DNA of 42,599 bases from assembly GCF_963678635.1 (NCBI RefSeq), contig NW_026971585.1, positions 1 to 42,599 of the forward strand. The letters run 5' to 3'. This DNA is from Symsagittifera roscoffensis (lineage: Eukaryota > Xenacoelomorpha > Acoela > Convolutidae). The translations under genes were made by a program, and so were the position numbers. The stretch's first letter is position 1. Each line of letters begins with the position of its first letter. Below are positions 12,472 to 25,009 of this stretch, piece by piece. The notes under the pieces were generated by a model that was not told the DNA's origin, searched no databases, and saw nothing but the letters and a program-made list of their open reading frames with translations.

Positions 12472-14538
12472 CATTCGACCAGGGCCAAGAGGGTTAGTAT
12501 TTTATGCAATCATATATATATATTATCACAGGAGAAAGATTGAGGTCCCGCAGTCTTACACTAATATAGTGATTCAAAAATAGATTAAAGTTGCATAACA
12601 AAAAAAAGAATAACTGTTTTAATATAGGAGCTTTGTACTGCCCACACTTCTTGTACTGCCCAATTTTTGTATAGAAAGCACTTTTTTGATATTTCGCCAG
12701 GCGCCGATATAGGAACTTATTGAGGAGGGTAAGATTTTGAAAAAAAGTTTTGCAAATTTTGTTGACTTTTTTTAGGTCGACCAAATTGTTTTTCTGAGCT
12801 CTCCCAAATAACTATAAAGACCCTGATTTCTTAGTTTTGCTAAAAAAAATCTTGATTTTTTGGCACGCGCTCCCCTCTCAAAATTAGTACAGCTTGCCAA
12901 AGCCTCCTTTAGAAAAATTTATAAAAGATTATAAAAATAGAAATTCCACTAAAAAGGTAATCTGGTTTACTGTCTGCGCAATGAGTATATTTGTACAACT
13001 TCGGGCGGTTCAAAATTACGTAATTCTGCGTAGTTTCTCTCTAACAAGCAAAATAGTTGCAATAATAAAATTCAAATTAATTAAAACTGAGCACTTCGGG
13101 TTGTCATCTCGCTTTATCAAGTTTTTAGAGGAGTTTGCAGCAATAGCAGCTCATCGTTTAGTACCACATACTCCCTGAAATTTATTAATCATTTTTACCT
13201 CTGTTAGCTTGCACAAGAAATAGCCCGAAATTTGGTTGTATCTTGCAAAAAAATCATTTGGCAAAAAACAAAGACTTGTACCTAGTCAGAATAGGAGTTT
13301 CGGCATGCTACAGAAAATTTTTAGGAACTAAGAACCATGATGTACATTCAGTTTATCAATAACAACCGAAATTTCACACAGCTCAGCGGTTTTGCATTTA
13401 GCAGTTCTTTGCGACAGGAGTCGTCTCTTAGTGAGGCTAAGTTTATAAAGTCACGCTTGAAATTGATTTTTATTTTGGGACAAGAGTTTCGAAACTGACA
13501 CAAGATTCTATTGCAATGCAAACCTGTGGTTTGTCCTAGAAAGCATTGCTCACATTTTTCTGTTTTTGGTCTTATGCTTTTTTTCCGGACTCAGTCAGTA
13601 CGTTTTTAAGGTCACGGAGCACTAGCTTATAGTCATAGCTTAGATTTTCATCATCTGAATACCAAACGTTGATGTTTTCACTATAACCTGTACTTTTTGA
13701 ACAAACAGCGGTGGAGCATTGGGTTCGATTTTTGCGTTCCGTCCTCTTACATTATAATAGAAACTCCGTTAAAAATGTAATTTGGTTTACTGTAGGCGTA
13801 ATGAGTATATTTGTACAACTTCAGCATTTAAATATAATTATAGTAGTGAAATGATTAATATATCATTTTGAAGCTTTTCTTGTCGTGATACGAACGACAT
13901 TGAAAGTTTCCGAAAAGTATTCCCAATGCCAAGAAAAACCTGTTTGAAACTTTAAGTTTTTCATCTAATTTCGAGCAGGAAAAGCAAGCTAACAAGCGGT
14001 TCAAAGCTTTAAAATTACTTTGAAAAACTTGAAAGGTTAAAAGCACACAGTGCTTGATTTATACCAAATGACCTTAGTTTAACACGAGTAAAAGTTTCCT
14101 AAGTTTTTAGCACCTTTCGGAAGCAAAACATAAAAAATCAAACAAAAACGAAAAAATTGGAGTGTCTGATACTTTTTGATTTTTAAGTTTTTTTTGTATA
14201 GTCATTTTTTAACTAAAAACTTTCTGTATGGCTCATTTTGCAATACAACCGAGTTTTCTTAGACTCTAGTTTTTTTTCAGATCATTATATTAGACCCCGC
14301 AGAAAAAAGGCTTCTTTGTTGTAATTTTATAAGACTGGACAGAGCTGCTTTTTTTTGTCTAAGACTGAAGGTTCTGCAGGAGTAAATGAGACAGTTATAG
14401 AGATGTTTCACTCGCCTAACAAAATTGTTGTCTTTTTTTTGCAATCAGCTTCTTGAAATCTGACATTCGTCTCCTGATTATCGTCGGATTATTTCGCTGG
14501 CTTCAGGAGATTCTCGATAGTCCTTTACTTGGTTCTGA
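12472..14538. repeat. Array unit 5 (no M/P' module, 2067 bp)
   Basis: Same architecture as unit 4, including the private linker (TGCACAAGAAATAGCCC, about 13210). It has an extra deletion of about 80 bp at about 13821, where R-end sequence jumps straight into AGCATTTAAATATAATTATA of the tail. The reverse-strand frame that is open in sister units carries a TGA here, around 13151. Confidence 0.85.
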
Positions 14539-17500
14539 CATTCGACCAGGGCCAAGAGGGTTAGTATCTTATGCAATCATATATATATTATCAGAGGAGA
14601 AAGATTGAGGTCCCGCAGTCTTACACTATTATAGTGATTCAAAAATAGAATAAAGTTGTATTACAAAAAATTCTGAAGGGAATAACTGTTTCAATAAAAG
14701 AACTTTGTACTGCCCACACTTCTTGTACTGCCCAATTATTGTATAGAAAGCACTTTTTTGATATTTCGCCAGGCGCCGATCTAGGAACTTATTGAGCAGG
14801 GTAAGATTTTGAAAAAAAGTTTTTTAAATGTTGTTGACCTTTTTTTAGGTCGACCAAATTGTTTTTCTGAGCTTTCCCAAATAACTATAAAGACCCTGAT
14901 TTCTTAGTTTTGCCAAAAAAAATCTTGTTTTTTTTGGCGCGCGCTCCCCTCTCAAAATAATATAAAAAAAGAAATTCCGCTAAAATGGTAATTTGGTTTA
15001 CTGTAGGCGCAATGAGTATACTTGTACAACTTCGGGCGGTTCAAAGTTACGTAATTCTGCGTAGTTTCTCTATCAAGCAAAATATTTGCAATAATAAAAT
15101 CTAAACTAATTAAAACTGAGCACTTCGGGTTGTCATCTCGCTTTATCAAGTTTTTAGAGGAGTTTGCAGCAATAGCAGCTCCTCGTTTAGTACCACATAC
15201 TCCCTGAAAACTCTCCAAAAAATGCCCGTCTGCGAGAGTTTTGCTTGCCGGCTATTTAGACGCGATGTGCATGGCGTTTTTCCGATGGGAATTGTTTGCA
15301 AACCTCCGTATCTTTTTATGAGGGCGACAAGTTGTGTTTCAAAAAAGGAAAACTATTTAGGTACTTTACTTTCTCCTATAAAGTTTAGAAGCTTGATAAA
15401 CGATTTCAACAATTTTTCCCGTTAGGAATATTTTTTTCAATGTTTTGGATACTTAGATACCAATTTCTTACAATTAGTGCAGAAAAGGAGCAATCTTCTC
15501 ATCTGAAGCGGCTAGCCTCATTTCTCTCTTTCTATTTTCCTTGCTGCTGAATGGCTCAACTCTCTGCTCGAGATTTGTCTGGTGCGTGCTTGAGGAACGG
15601 GAAGGGGGTTGAAGCAGTGAGACAAAAAAAGCTTTTTTTTTTGTTTATGAGAAAACGCATTTTTTTTGCTTGCTTATGAAAATTTTTTTTGAGTTTTTCA
15701 AGAATAAAACAACAGAAACGTCAGAAAAGCCAGCCAAATTGGACCATTTTTGTCATTTTAGAAGATATCTTTCGCTTTATCGGAAAGTCTTTCTGGGAAG
15801 AAAACATAAAATTCATTAGGTACGCTCTTGAGGACTTGAAGAGTAGAAAGGGCTGTAATTTATATTAATATCTTGCACTAAATCATTATCAATTGAAGCA
15901 ATATTGACAGATTTTACATAGGATATTGATATTATACCAATTAGAACAAGAATTTTATCTCCTGCAATTCCAAATCTTGACGGCGCTGCGTAAGTGTAAT
16001 AAAAAATTCTGACTGACACAATGGGATTGAACAAATCAATAATAAAAAAATGGAATTTTATAGATGAAAAAAAAATAGACAATTATTTTCCGGAAAAATA
16101 CAAAACCTATAAAACTCGCAGACAAGGAAAAGTCTCAACCGAGCTAGGAAGTTCCCGCGGTGAACCACAGGCTCCCCATATCAGGAACTCCTTCCCCCAG
16201 ACTAGAGACCTACTTGATTGACCTGTCTCTTGAATACCTCAAGGACAGGCACAAAAAAAAATATCACGTGTATTTAGTGAGTTCATCACTTCAATCAGGC
16301 TAGTTGTTTTAAGTTTACATGAGCCAAAAACAAATGACCACAGTTGAATTTTTTGACATTAACATGTGTTTCAAAGAGGTGAGCGTTGATATTTTCCTTT
16401 TAACACATGTAAGAAATTTTGCCTATCGTCCCAATAAAAACTGTCCAAAATCATCCTTAAAATAGGATTTAATTTAAGCATCAGCATTTAAAGTAGCATC
16501 TGAGTTTAAGCAGATAAATTTGCGCTTCATTTTGTCCACTAGTGTAACAAAGAATGTTCCGACCAAATTCAGACCATAGAAAAGACTTTTCTTTTCCTCC
16601 TCAAATTAGTGTCATTTTATTTTTAATGGGAGGTTTGATTCCAGAACTACTTGATCGCGTAGGGAAGGAATGAAGTAAGCATGATCAACATGCTTATTTT
16701 GTTTTCAAAAAAAGAATATTAAACAAAAAACCAAAAGTTTCTTTTAAAATTTATTCTAAAATTTTATACAACATTATTTTTAAATTTGAAACATTGTGTG
16801 CCAAAAAATTTTTTCTTAATTGTAGATATACTTAAAATTTAATTAATAATTTAGAAAAAAAATTGATAATTTCCGCTAAAAAAATTGTTAATTACCAATT
16901 GTTAAAAATTTTGTTAATTTCCAAACGTTTTTCAATCGCGCTTTTCGTTCGAAACTAAACTCTAAACCAGATTCTCTCGACAATGAGAGATCTTCTTAGA
17001 AGTTTTTTAATAACAATTGACTCACGACTGAAAGAGCTTTAACATGGCTTACCACTCAACTTAACTGTTTCTGCGATGAGTTTTTGTGGTAGCTAATTTT
17101 GCGTGAAAGAATCTAAAAGATACAAGAACACAACTCGTCCCGACCTTCAATGGTCGAAACAACAATCAGCCGGTTGCTGTGTAATTAGCAAAAAAATCGT
17201 GACCACAAAAAGTTATTTTCTTTTGCGAATTGTAGGTTTTTTCTGATGATTTTTTTTGTTCTTTTTTCAGATCATTTGAAAAATAGTGGCAGCTTTGATA
17301 AGATTCGAGCTTTTTAGTTTTTAAACTTTTTTGCAAGCAAAATAAGCAACCAAATATAATTATTGGAGTGAATTGATTATTAAATCATTTTGAAGCCATT
17401 TTGTCGTGATACGAACGACATTGAAAATTGTCCGAAAAATATTCCCAACGCCCAGAAAAACCTGTTTGAAACTTTAAATGTTTCATCTAACTTCGAACAG

Positions 17501-18060
17501 GTCAAGCAAGCTCACAAGCTTATGAAAGCTTTAAATTTACAATGAAACATTTGAAAGGTTAAAAACTTTTAATGCTCGATTCACACCAACTGACCTTAGT
17601 TTAACTCGATTAAAAGTTTCCTTAGTTTTTAGTGCCTTTTTGGAAGCAAAACACAAAAAAAAACGAAAAAAATTGGAGTGTCTGGTACTTTTTGCTTTTT
17701 TAGACGTTTTTGTAAAGTCATTTTTCAACTGTAAAACCTTCTGTATGGATCAATTTGCAAAAAAACCGAGTTTTCCTAGGCTCTAGTTTTTTGTTCAGAT
17801 CTTTATATTAGACCCCGCAGAAAAAAGGCGTCTTTATTGTAATTTTTTAAGACTGGACAGAGCTGTTTTTTTTTGTCTAAGACTGAAAGTTTTGCAGGAG
17901 TAAATGAGACAGTTATAGAGACGTTTCACTCGCCTAATAAAATTATTATCTGTTTTTTTTTTGCAATCAGCTTCTTGAAATCTGACATTCGTCTCTTGAT
18001 TATCGTCGGATGATTTCGCTGGCTTCAGGAGATTCTCGATCGTCCTTTACTTGGTTCTGA
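14539..18060. repeat. Array unit 6 (no R module, 3522 bp)
   Basis: Head, S, M and then a single P module (from about 17310), without the P'-R-P duplication of units 1 and 3. The start of P resembles P' of units 1 and 3 (CAAGCTCACAAGCTTATGAA), and the rest resembles their P. The head lacks about 40 bp after GCGCGCGCTCCCCTCTC, present in the other units, with CAAAAT at both edges. Confidence 0.85.
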
Positions 18061-21000
18061 CATTCGACCAGGGCCAAGAGGGTTAGTATCTTATGTAATT
18101 ATATATATATGATCAGAGGAGAAAGATTGAGGTCCCGCAGTCTTACACGATTATTGTGATTCAAAAATAGATTAAAGTTGCATAACAAAAAACGAATAAC
18201 TGTTTTAATATAGGAGCTTTGTACTGCCCAAACTTCTTGTACTGCCCAATTTTTGTATAGAAAGCAATTTTCTGACATTTCGCTAGGCGCCGATCTAGGA
18301 ATTTTTTGAGGAGGGTAGGATTTTGAAAAAAAGTTTTGCTAATTTTGTTGACCTTTTTTTATGTCTGCCAAATTGTTTTTCTGAGCTCTCCCAAATAACT
18401 ATAAAGACCCTGATTTCTTAGTTTTGCTATAAAAATCTTGTTTTTTTTTTGGCGCGCGCTCCCCTCTCACAATTAGTACAGCTTGCCAAAGCCTCCTTTA
18501 GAAAAATTTCTTAAAAAATTATAAAAATAGAAATTCCGCTAAAATGGTAATTTGGTTTACTGTAGGCGCAATGAGTATACTTGTACAACTTCGGGCGGTT
18601 CAAAGTTACGTAATTCTGCGTAGTTTCTCTATCAAGCAAAATAGTTGCAGTAATAAAATCTAAACTAATTAAAACTGAGCACTTCGGGTTGTCATCTCGC
18701 TTTATCAAGTTTTTAGAGGAGTTTGCAGCAATAGCAGCTCCTCGTTTAGTACCACATACTCCCTGAAAACTCCCCAAAAAATTGCCGGTCTGCAAGAGTT
18801 TTGCTTGCCGGCTATTTAGACGCGATGTGCATGGCTTAACTCCGATGGCAATTGTTTGCAAAGCTCCGTCTCTTTTTATGAGGGCGACAAGTTGCGTTTC
18901 AAAAAAAGAAAACTATTTAGGTACTTTACTTTCTCCTATAAGGTTTAGAAGCTTGATAAGCGATTTCAACAATTTTTCCTGTTAGGAAATTTTTTTTTCA
19001 ATTTTTTGGGTACTTAGATACCATTTTCTTACAATTAGTGTAGAAAAGGTGCAATCTTCTCATCTGAGGCGGCTAGCGTCAATTCTCTCTTTCGATTTTC
19101 CTTGCTGCTGAATTGCTCTATTCTCTGCTCGAGATTTGCTTGGTGCGGGCTTGAGGAACGGTAGGGGGTTGAGGCAGTGAGACAAAATTGGCTCTTATTT
19201 TTTGTTTACATTAGAACTCAGAACATTCGCTTGCTTACGGCCATTTCTTTTGCGTTTTTCAAGAAAAAAACAAAAAAAACGTCAGAAAAGCCAGCCAGTT
19301 TGGACCATTTTTGTCATTGTAGAAAATATTTTTAGTTTTATCGGAAAATCTTTTTTTTTGGAAGAAAACATGCAATTCATTACGCACGCTCTTGAATACT
19401 TAAGCATTAGAAAGGGCTGTATTTTAGAATCATATCTCGCACTAAATCATTATCAATTGAATCAATATTGACTTTTGAATAATTATGAATCCATGATATT
19501 GATAAGATACCAATTAGAACATAATCACATCTCCTGCAATTCCATATCTTGAGAGTAAAAAATGAAATTTGACCAAAACAAAAGGAATGAACTTATCAAT
19601 AATAAAAAAGCTGGAATTTTGTACATGAAAAAAATTTATTGTAGAAATCTTTTTGCGGAAAAATACAAAATCTAAAAAAATCGCAGATAAGGAACAATCT
19701 CAACCGAGCTAAGAACGTCCCGCGGTGAACCACTACACTCCCAATGTCTGGAACTCCATTCCCCAGATTACAGACCCACTTGACCGACCTGTCTCTTAAA
19801 TCCTTCAAGAAGCGCTCGACAAACGCGCACAAAAATTAAATAGATTACATGTTTTTAGTAAGTTTATCACTACAATTAGGGTAATTGTTATAAGCTTACA
19901 CAAACAAAAAGCAAATGCCCACAGCTAAAATTTTGACATTAATACGTGTCTCAAAGAGGTGAGCTCTGATATTTTGCTTTCGGCCCATTTAAAAAGTTTT
20001 GCCTATAATTGCATTGAAAATTGTCCAAAATCATCCTTAAAATAGGCTTCTAAGCGAATAAAATATGATTTTGCTTAATTCTGTCCACTTGTGTAACACA
20101 GATTGTTCCGACCGTATTCAGACCATAGAGATGACTTTTCTATTAATCCTCAAATTAGAGTCATCTTTAGTGGGAGGTGTGATTCCAGAACTACTTGATC
20201 GGGTAGGAAATGAATGAATTAAGCAAGATCGACAAAGTTTGTTTGCAAAAAATGAATATCAAACAAAAAACAAAAAATTTTTTATAAGCTTTTTTCTGAA
20301 ATTTTATACAACAGTACTCTTTTTTGAAACATTTTGTGCCGAACAAAAGCTGAAAAGAACAACCCAAACCAGTTTTCTTGGTTGTAGATATAGTCAAAAT
20401 ATATTTTATATATTAGAAAAAAATTGTTAATTTCCACACACGAACGTTTTTCGATCGCGCTTTTTGTTTGAAACTAAACTTTAAACCAGATTTTCCCGAC
20501 AATGAGAGATCTTCTCAGAAGTTTTTTAAAAACAATTGACTCACGACGGAAAGAGCTTTAACATGTTTTAACGTGGTATACCAGTTGCTGTGCTATTGGC
20601 AAAAAAATCGTGACGAGACAAAATTATTTTTTTTTGCGAACTGTAGATTTTATCTAATGGCTTTTTTTGTTCTTTTTTCAGATCATGTGAAAAAAGAGGG
20701 CAACTTTGATTGGATTCAAGCTTTTTAGTTTTTCTACTTTTTTTTGCACGCAAAATCAGCATCCAAATATAATTATGGGAGTGAAATGATTAATATATCA
20801 TTTTGAAGCTTTTTTTATCGTGATACGAACGACATTGAAAACTGTCCAAAAATTTCCAACGCCCAGAAAGCCTGTTTCAAACTTTAAATTTTTCACCTAA
20901 TTTCGAGCAGATAAAGCAAGCTAACAAGCTTATAAAAGCTTTAAAATTACTATGAAAAACTTGAAAGGTTAAAAGCATACAGTGTTTGAATCATACCAAT

Positions 21001-21465
21001 TGACCTTAGCTTAACTCGATCAATTTCTTTAGTTTTTTAGCGCATTTTTGGAAGCAAAACACAAAAAAAATCAAACAAACACGAAAAAAATGGAGTGTCT
21101 GGTACTTTTCTGCTTTTTTAAGTCGTTTTTGTAAAGTCATGTTTCAACTAAAAAGTTTTCTGTATGGCTCATTTTGCTATGCAACCGAATTTTCCTAAGC
21201 TCTAGTTTTTCGTTCAGATCATTTTATAAGACCCCGCAAAAAAAGGCTTCTTTGTTGTAATTTTATAAGACTGGACAGAGTTGCTTACTTTGGTCTAAGA
21301 CTGAAGGTTTTGCAGGCGCAAATGAGACAGTAATAGAGATGTTTCACTCGCCTGATAAAATTTTTTTCTGTTTTCTTTGCAGTCAATTTCTTAAAGCTTG
21401 ACATTCGTCTCTTGTTGATTGTCGGATGATTTTGCAGGTTTCGATCGTCCTTTATTTCGTGCTGA
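18061..21465. repeat. Array unit 7 (diverged, no R module, 3405 bp)
   Basis: Head, S, M and a single P, like unit 6. M and P (from about 19200) are clearly the most diverged in the array, with many substitutions and small indels, while the head and S block stay close to the other units. It ends in a degraded boundary (TTTTGACCAGGGCT at 21467). Edge units of tandem arrays usually homogenise least, which fits its position. Confidence 0.8.
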
Positions 21466-22226
21466 CTTTTGACCAGGGCTATTATTTAATTCTATAAAGA
21501 GGCTCAGAGGGAGAAGATTGAGGTCCCGCAGTCTTACAGTATTATAGTGATTCACAAACAGTGAATCACCAAAAAGTTCTAAAGAAAGTAACTGTTTCAA
21601 TAAAAGAGCCCAAAAACACTGCATCACTGAAATCAACATATCGAAATTTTTGTGATTAAAAAGAAATTGAAAGAACAATGAAAGATTGTTAACATGGAGA
21701 ACAAATCAAAATCCAAAAAATACTGTCTGATTCAAGTCACTCTTGTACTGCCCACGTTTTGTTTTAGAAAGCATTTTTTTTATAATTCGCCCGGCGTGGA
21801 TCTAGGAGTTTCTCGGGGAGGGTAGGATTTTGAAAAATTTTTTTTGAAAAGCCTTCTAAAATTTTTTTTTAGGTCGACCAAATTGATTTTCTGAGCTCTC
21901 CCAATTAACTAACAAGACCCTAATTTCCTAATTTGACCAATTATCTGCGCCGCAGGAAAATTTTTGAAAAAAGGCCAAAAACGGCGTTTTTAGGCACTTT
22001 TTGGAGAATTTCGCCTAAAAATCTTGTTTTTTTTTTCGGCGCGCGCTACCCCTCAAAATTAGTTTAGATTAGACCCGAAGCCGCCTTTTGAAAACTTTTA
22101 AGGTCAGTGAGCCAAAAATAGATATCAGAGAATATTACAAAGGGGGGAGGGGACCCTTTGGATCGGCAGGGGGTCGAATCCCTGAGGAGGGGCGTACGCC
22201 CCGCCAAATCCGCTATTGATTTTCGC
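21466..22226. repeat. Partial, diverged eighth unit at the array edge
   Basis: After the boundary the sequence keeps recognisable head landmarks: GAGGTCCCGCAGTCTTACA at about 21520, then TCTTGTACTGCCCA, then a complete MITE. It has private sequence in between, and after the MITE it never enters the S block. It is therefore the array's right edge, or the locus from which the array arose. Confidence 0.7.
21791..22218 (+). mobile_element. hAT-like MITE, complete copy at the array edge
   Basis: About 428 bp. The left end is CCGGCGTGGATCTAGGAG and the right end is AAATCCGCTATTG, degenerate versions of the inverted terminal motif CAGGGRCGGATYTAGG seen perfectly in the copy at 28539-28973. Flanks TAATTCGC and ATTTTCGC fit a decayed 8-bp target-site duplication. 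Shared internal landmarks are TAGGTCGACCAAATTGATTT, CTGAGCTCTCCCAA, GCGCCGCAGG, GGCGCGCGCT and GGACCCTTTGG-TCGGCAGGGGGT. There is no open reading frame, so it is non-autonomous. Confidence 0.75.
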
Positions 22227-25000
22227 CCGATTTGATTTACTTATTTGGAATTAAAGAGGTGATCTAGATCTTCCGTAATTTCACTGACAGAGGAAGTACA
22301 ATTAGGGGCTTTCAACTGGTTTAGTCTTAGTGGCGAGGAGCCCGAGTGATAGAGTCGTCAAATGTTCACGTATTCAGTACTTATAGAGGTCAAACGAAGC
22401 TCCAAATGTTGACCGATGCAACGCAAAAGTAGTTTTTGCATTAGAGAAAAAAATTGAGATGGATGTCTTATCAAAGTAGAAAAAAATTAGAAGCAAAAAA
22501 GTGCATGGAGTGAGAATTTAAACAAACAAAGGTTCAATTACAAAGAAAACTGCTAGAAAGAAGGAGCATGGCAGGTGTAAATCATGAAATTCAATTTATA
22601 GCAGACTTTGAGGTAAAATTAGGTGCGTGAAAAATCTAGTTCCCTATTACAGTACATTTGCTTTAAAATGGGAAAGAGCATGCCTCTGAAAATTTTCTTA
22701 GTCGCTGCTTGCGCGTTAATAGCAAGACTTATATAAAGCGTAAGTTTTCACAAGAAACAAAAATGTCACAAACTTCAACTTCTTTGCGAAGCAGTCGCAG
22801 TTAAGTTTGTTGAACACATAAAAACTTTCCAGACGAGGCGCAAAAGAAAAAGGAGAACGATAAAAAACCTACAATAATCTTGGTCTAGCTTTTTCAAAAC
22901 ATGCGAAAACTGCTATAATGAAAGTTTTTATCAGTAATATTTAAATTTTTTAAATTAAAACAAACAAATAGTCAGCAAATTCTCGACCAAATTAATTTAA
23001 AAAAGCAAACCAAAAAGTTCTATGCAAAATAGCAATGCAAAAAGTTCTAATCAAAAAAATCTAGTACTGGGATATGTTATTTGTTTGAGAGCTAGAAGTC
23101 TAGCAGTATGAGAATTTTTAGCAGTTTATTTGATTGATGATTGTTAGGTTTTTGTTTTTCGATAGATCAAAAAGTGCTACTGTTTCCCACTTCAAAAACG
23201 CCGAGTCAAAATTTTTTGTGATAACAACAGGCCAACTTCATTGCAGTCGATTTTGAGCAAAATCTGCGAAAAAATGTCTTGTATCAGAATAACAGAGCTT
23301 GTCGCAAAAAAATTTGAAATAACAGCGCATCCGTTTGGCTGCTGAAGTAAGGGGTCAACAGTAGATGAGTAATTAGATGGTGAAGAAAACGTGAGTGAAG
23401 AACTTACAAACAACGAGACTAGCGTGTACATTTAAGCATTTCCCCAAATTTTGATGCGGCATTTTAGCGATTTGTTTTGCAGACGATTTAATATATCCAA
23501 GAATTTTTTATTTCAGAGATTTATTTCAGATGATATAGAAAATGTATCGAAAATTACAGTAGTTAAAATTTTTATTTCGTTTGGAGAAAAAATACCCATC
23601 GGAGTACACTATTTCTGAATTAATCAGGTTTTGTGAAACGCTTCTGTGATATACGACAGTTCTGTATGAAAAAGGAAAAAAGACTATGGATTTAGTTTTT
23701 TGATAGGAATCTGACGAGATAACAAAGTACATTGCGTGCAGGAGCAGATCTGGGGTTTTAGGGAGGAATTATAAAAAAAAATGTCGACTTCTTTACAGAG
23801 GTTTCTTTATGTCTGTTCTGTAAGTAAGGAGGAAAGCGGCAGAAAAATGAATTCGTTTCAGACATTTCATAATTGTATAGATTTATATAAACAAAACTGA
23901 ACGCCGATATAGTACTCATTCAAAAAACTAAAATCAAAATTTTCCTTTTTTTCCGGGTCAAATATTGTAACAGCTAGAACTAAGTGTTGTCAGAATTGCT
24001 CTATTTGAGGTTAGCTCTTATGGATGGGATTATCTCATTATGATTTCATCTAGTTGGGTTTTTTCAATGTTGTAGCACATGGGTTAAGTTCTTGAGCGCG
24101 GGTTTTTAATCTGGTTTCATTTTTTGAAATTCTAGAAAACGTGCGTTTTAAAGGCAAAGTTTATCTCCTATTCCAATTCCAAATTTTTTTTTTAGTTTAG
24201 TTACTGCGTTATTTATGGACTGAATAATATAAAACTTCAAATTGGCGCAAGAAGTGTTAATTCATGGTACGTATTTGATAAGTTTGTACAATTCGTCCGT
24301 AGTGAATAATTATGATGAAAAATTTAGAAAGATACATGCCAAGCCATATTTTGCTTCTGATATTTTTTCATCATTGCTACAAAATTTACCTTATGCATCG
24401 ATGAATTTTTGTAGCTCATTATTAAAACCCTGTAGCCGGCTTCTATTGGGGGAAAATATTAGGGATAATAAGATCACCCTTAAAGCAATCTTTTAAAAGA
24501 ACCCCCCGGTTTTATCTACCTCATGGAAAGTTTGAAGGGAATCAATTGCGGTATCATACATTAAATTGATACCATAATCCAAAAAAAGTTCAAGAAATCT
24601 GTTGAAGTCTTGAGAAAGAATGGTCTACGTTTTGAACTTTCCAGACACATTTGAATTTTGTTCATTTTTAGGACTAAGAGTTTGTGCTCCTTTATTTTGA
24701 TCTTAAGCTTGTTTTACTCAAAAATTTTGCTCTCAATTCAAAAACCTACAAAAAAACGTAGATTTTTATATATTTTTTAAGCTCAATCATCTAATTTCAG
24801 AAAAAAAATGTTTAAGAAGTTAGGAAATTTTTTTTTTTCATTTTTTGTTATATATATTTTTAAATAGTAAAACGATAACAGTTGTCAAAAAATATTTTCA
24901 TATTGCGCAGCAACTGATTGCCCTTGTTTTGTTTTCTTTTATTTACTATTTTATTTATTATTTATTCTAAATAGGCTGATAGTACAGCTATTTCTTTTAG
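22227..25000. other. Unique AT-rich stretch upstream of the CCDC170-like gene
   Basis: No array sequence, MITE or convincing gene was found. The longest open frames (for example about 23192-23431 on the minus strand and 24242-24496 on the plus strand) are under 85 codons and match nothing I know. It presumably contains the promoter and any non-coding first exon of the downstream gene, because 25001 is preceded by a good splice acceptor. I could not identify a core promoter. Confidence 0.5.
24991..25000 (+). other. Splice acceptor (cis or trans) just before the start codon
   Basis: TTTCTTTTAG directly precedes TCGCACTAA-ATG. A pyrimidine-rich AG nine bases before the initiator means either a non-coding upstream exon or a spliced-leader trans-splice site. 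An in-frame TAA at 25007-25009 lies against the ATG, so translation cannot begin further upstream in this frame. Confidence 0.6.
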
Positions 25001-25009
25001 TCGCACTAA

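Larger units (their letters stand above)
1..21465. repeat. Tandem array of seven long complex repeat units
   Basis: Seven head-to-tail units each begin with CATTCGACCAGGGCCAAGAG (1, 4484, 5809, 10325, 12472, 14539, 18061) and end in the same tail (GTCTCTTGATTATCGTCGGA, then TTTACTTGGTTCTGA). All are on the same strand and differ by point changes and by presence or absence of internal modules. The module order in the longest units is: head with MITE fragment and the ACTGCCCACACTTCTTG block; S block (TAGTACCACATACTCCCTGA); middle M; P' copy; R block (CAGCGGTGGAGCATTGGGTT); and tail P. Only short, poorly conserved reading frames occur, so I read it as non-coding complex satellite or segmental tandem duplication. 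The window opens exactly at a unit start, so the array probably continues to the left. Confidence 0.9.

Noticed and set aside
18511-18861. LDRETTQNYV in a reverse-strand array frame, reminiscent of the cadherin LDRETT motif
   Set aside because: Ten residues in an otherwise unmatched frame that changes freely among units; no other cadherin hallmarks.
19596-19832. 78-codon minus-strand frame in array unit 7 (GVPDIGSVVVHRGTFLARLR)
   Set aside because: The same position carries stops or frame shifts in units 1, 3 and 6, so there is no sign of maintained coding.
22170-22195. GGGGGTCGAATCCC resembling a tRNA B-box
   Set aside because: It is the right part of the MITE, with no A-box or cloverleaf around it.
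24242-24496. 84-codon plus-strand frame upstream of the gene
   Set aside because: Begins at a non-ATG start in AT-rich DNA, with no recognisable motif, no splice context and no repeat of itself elsewhere.
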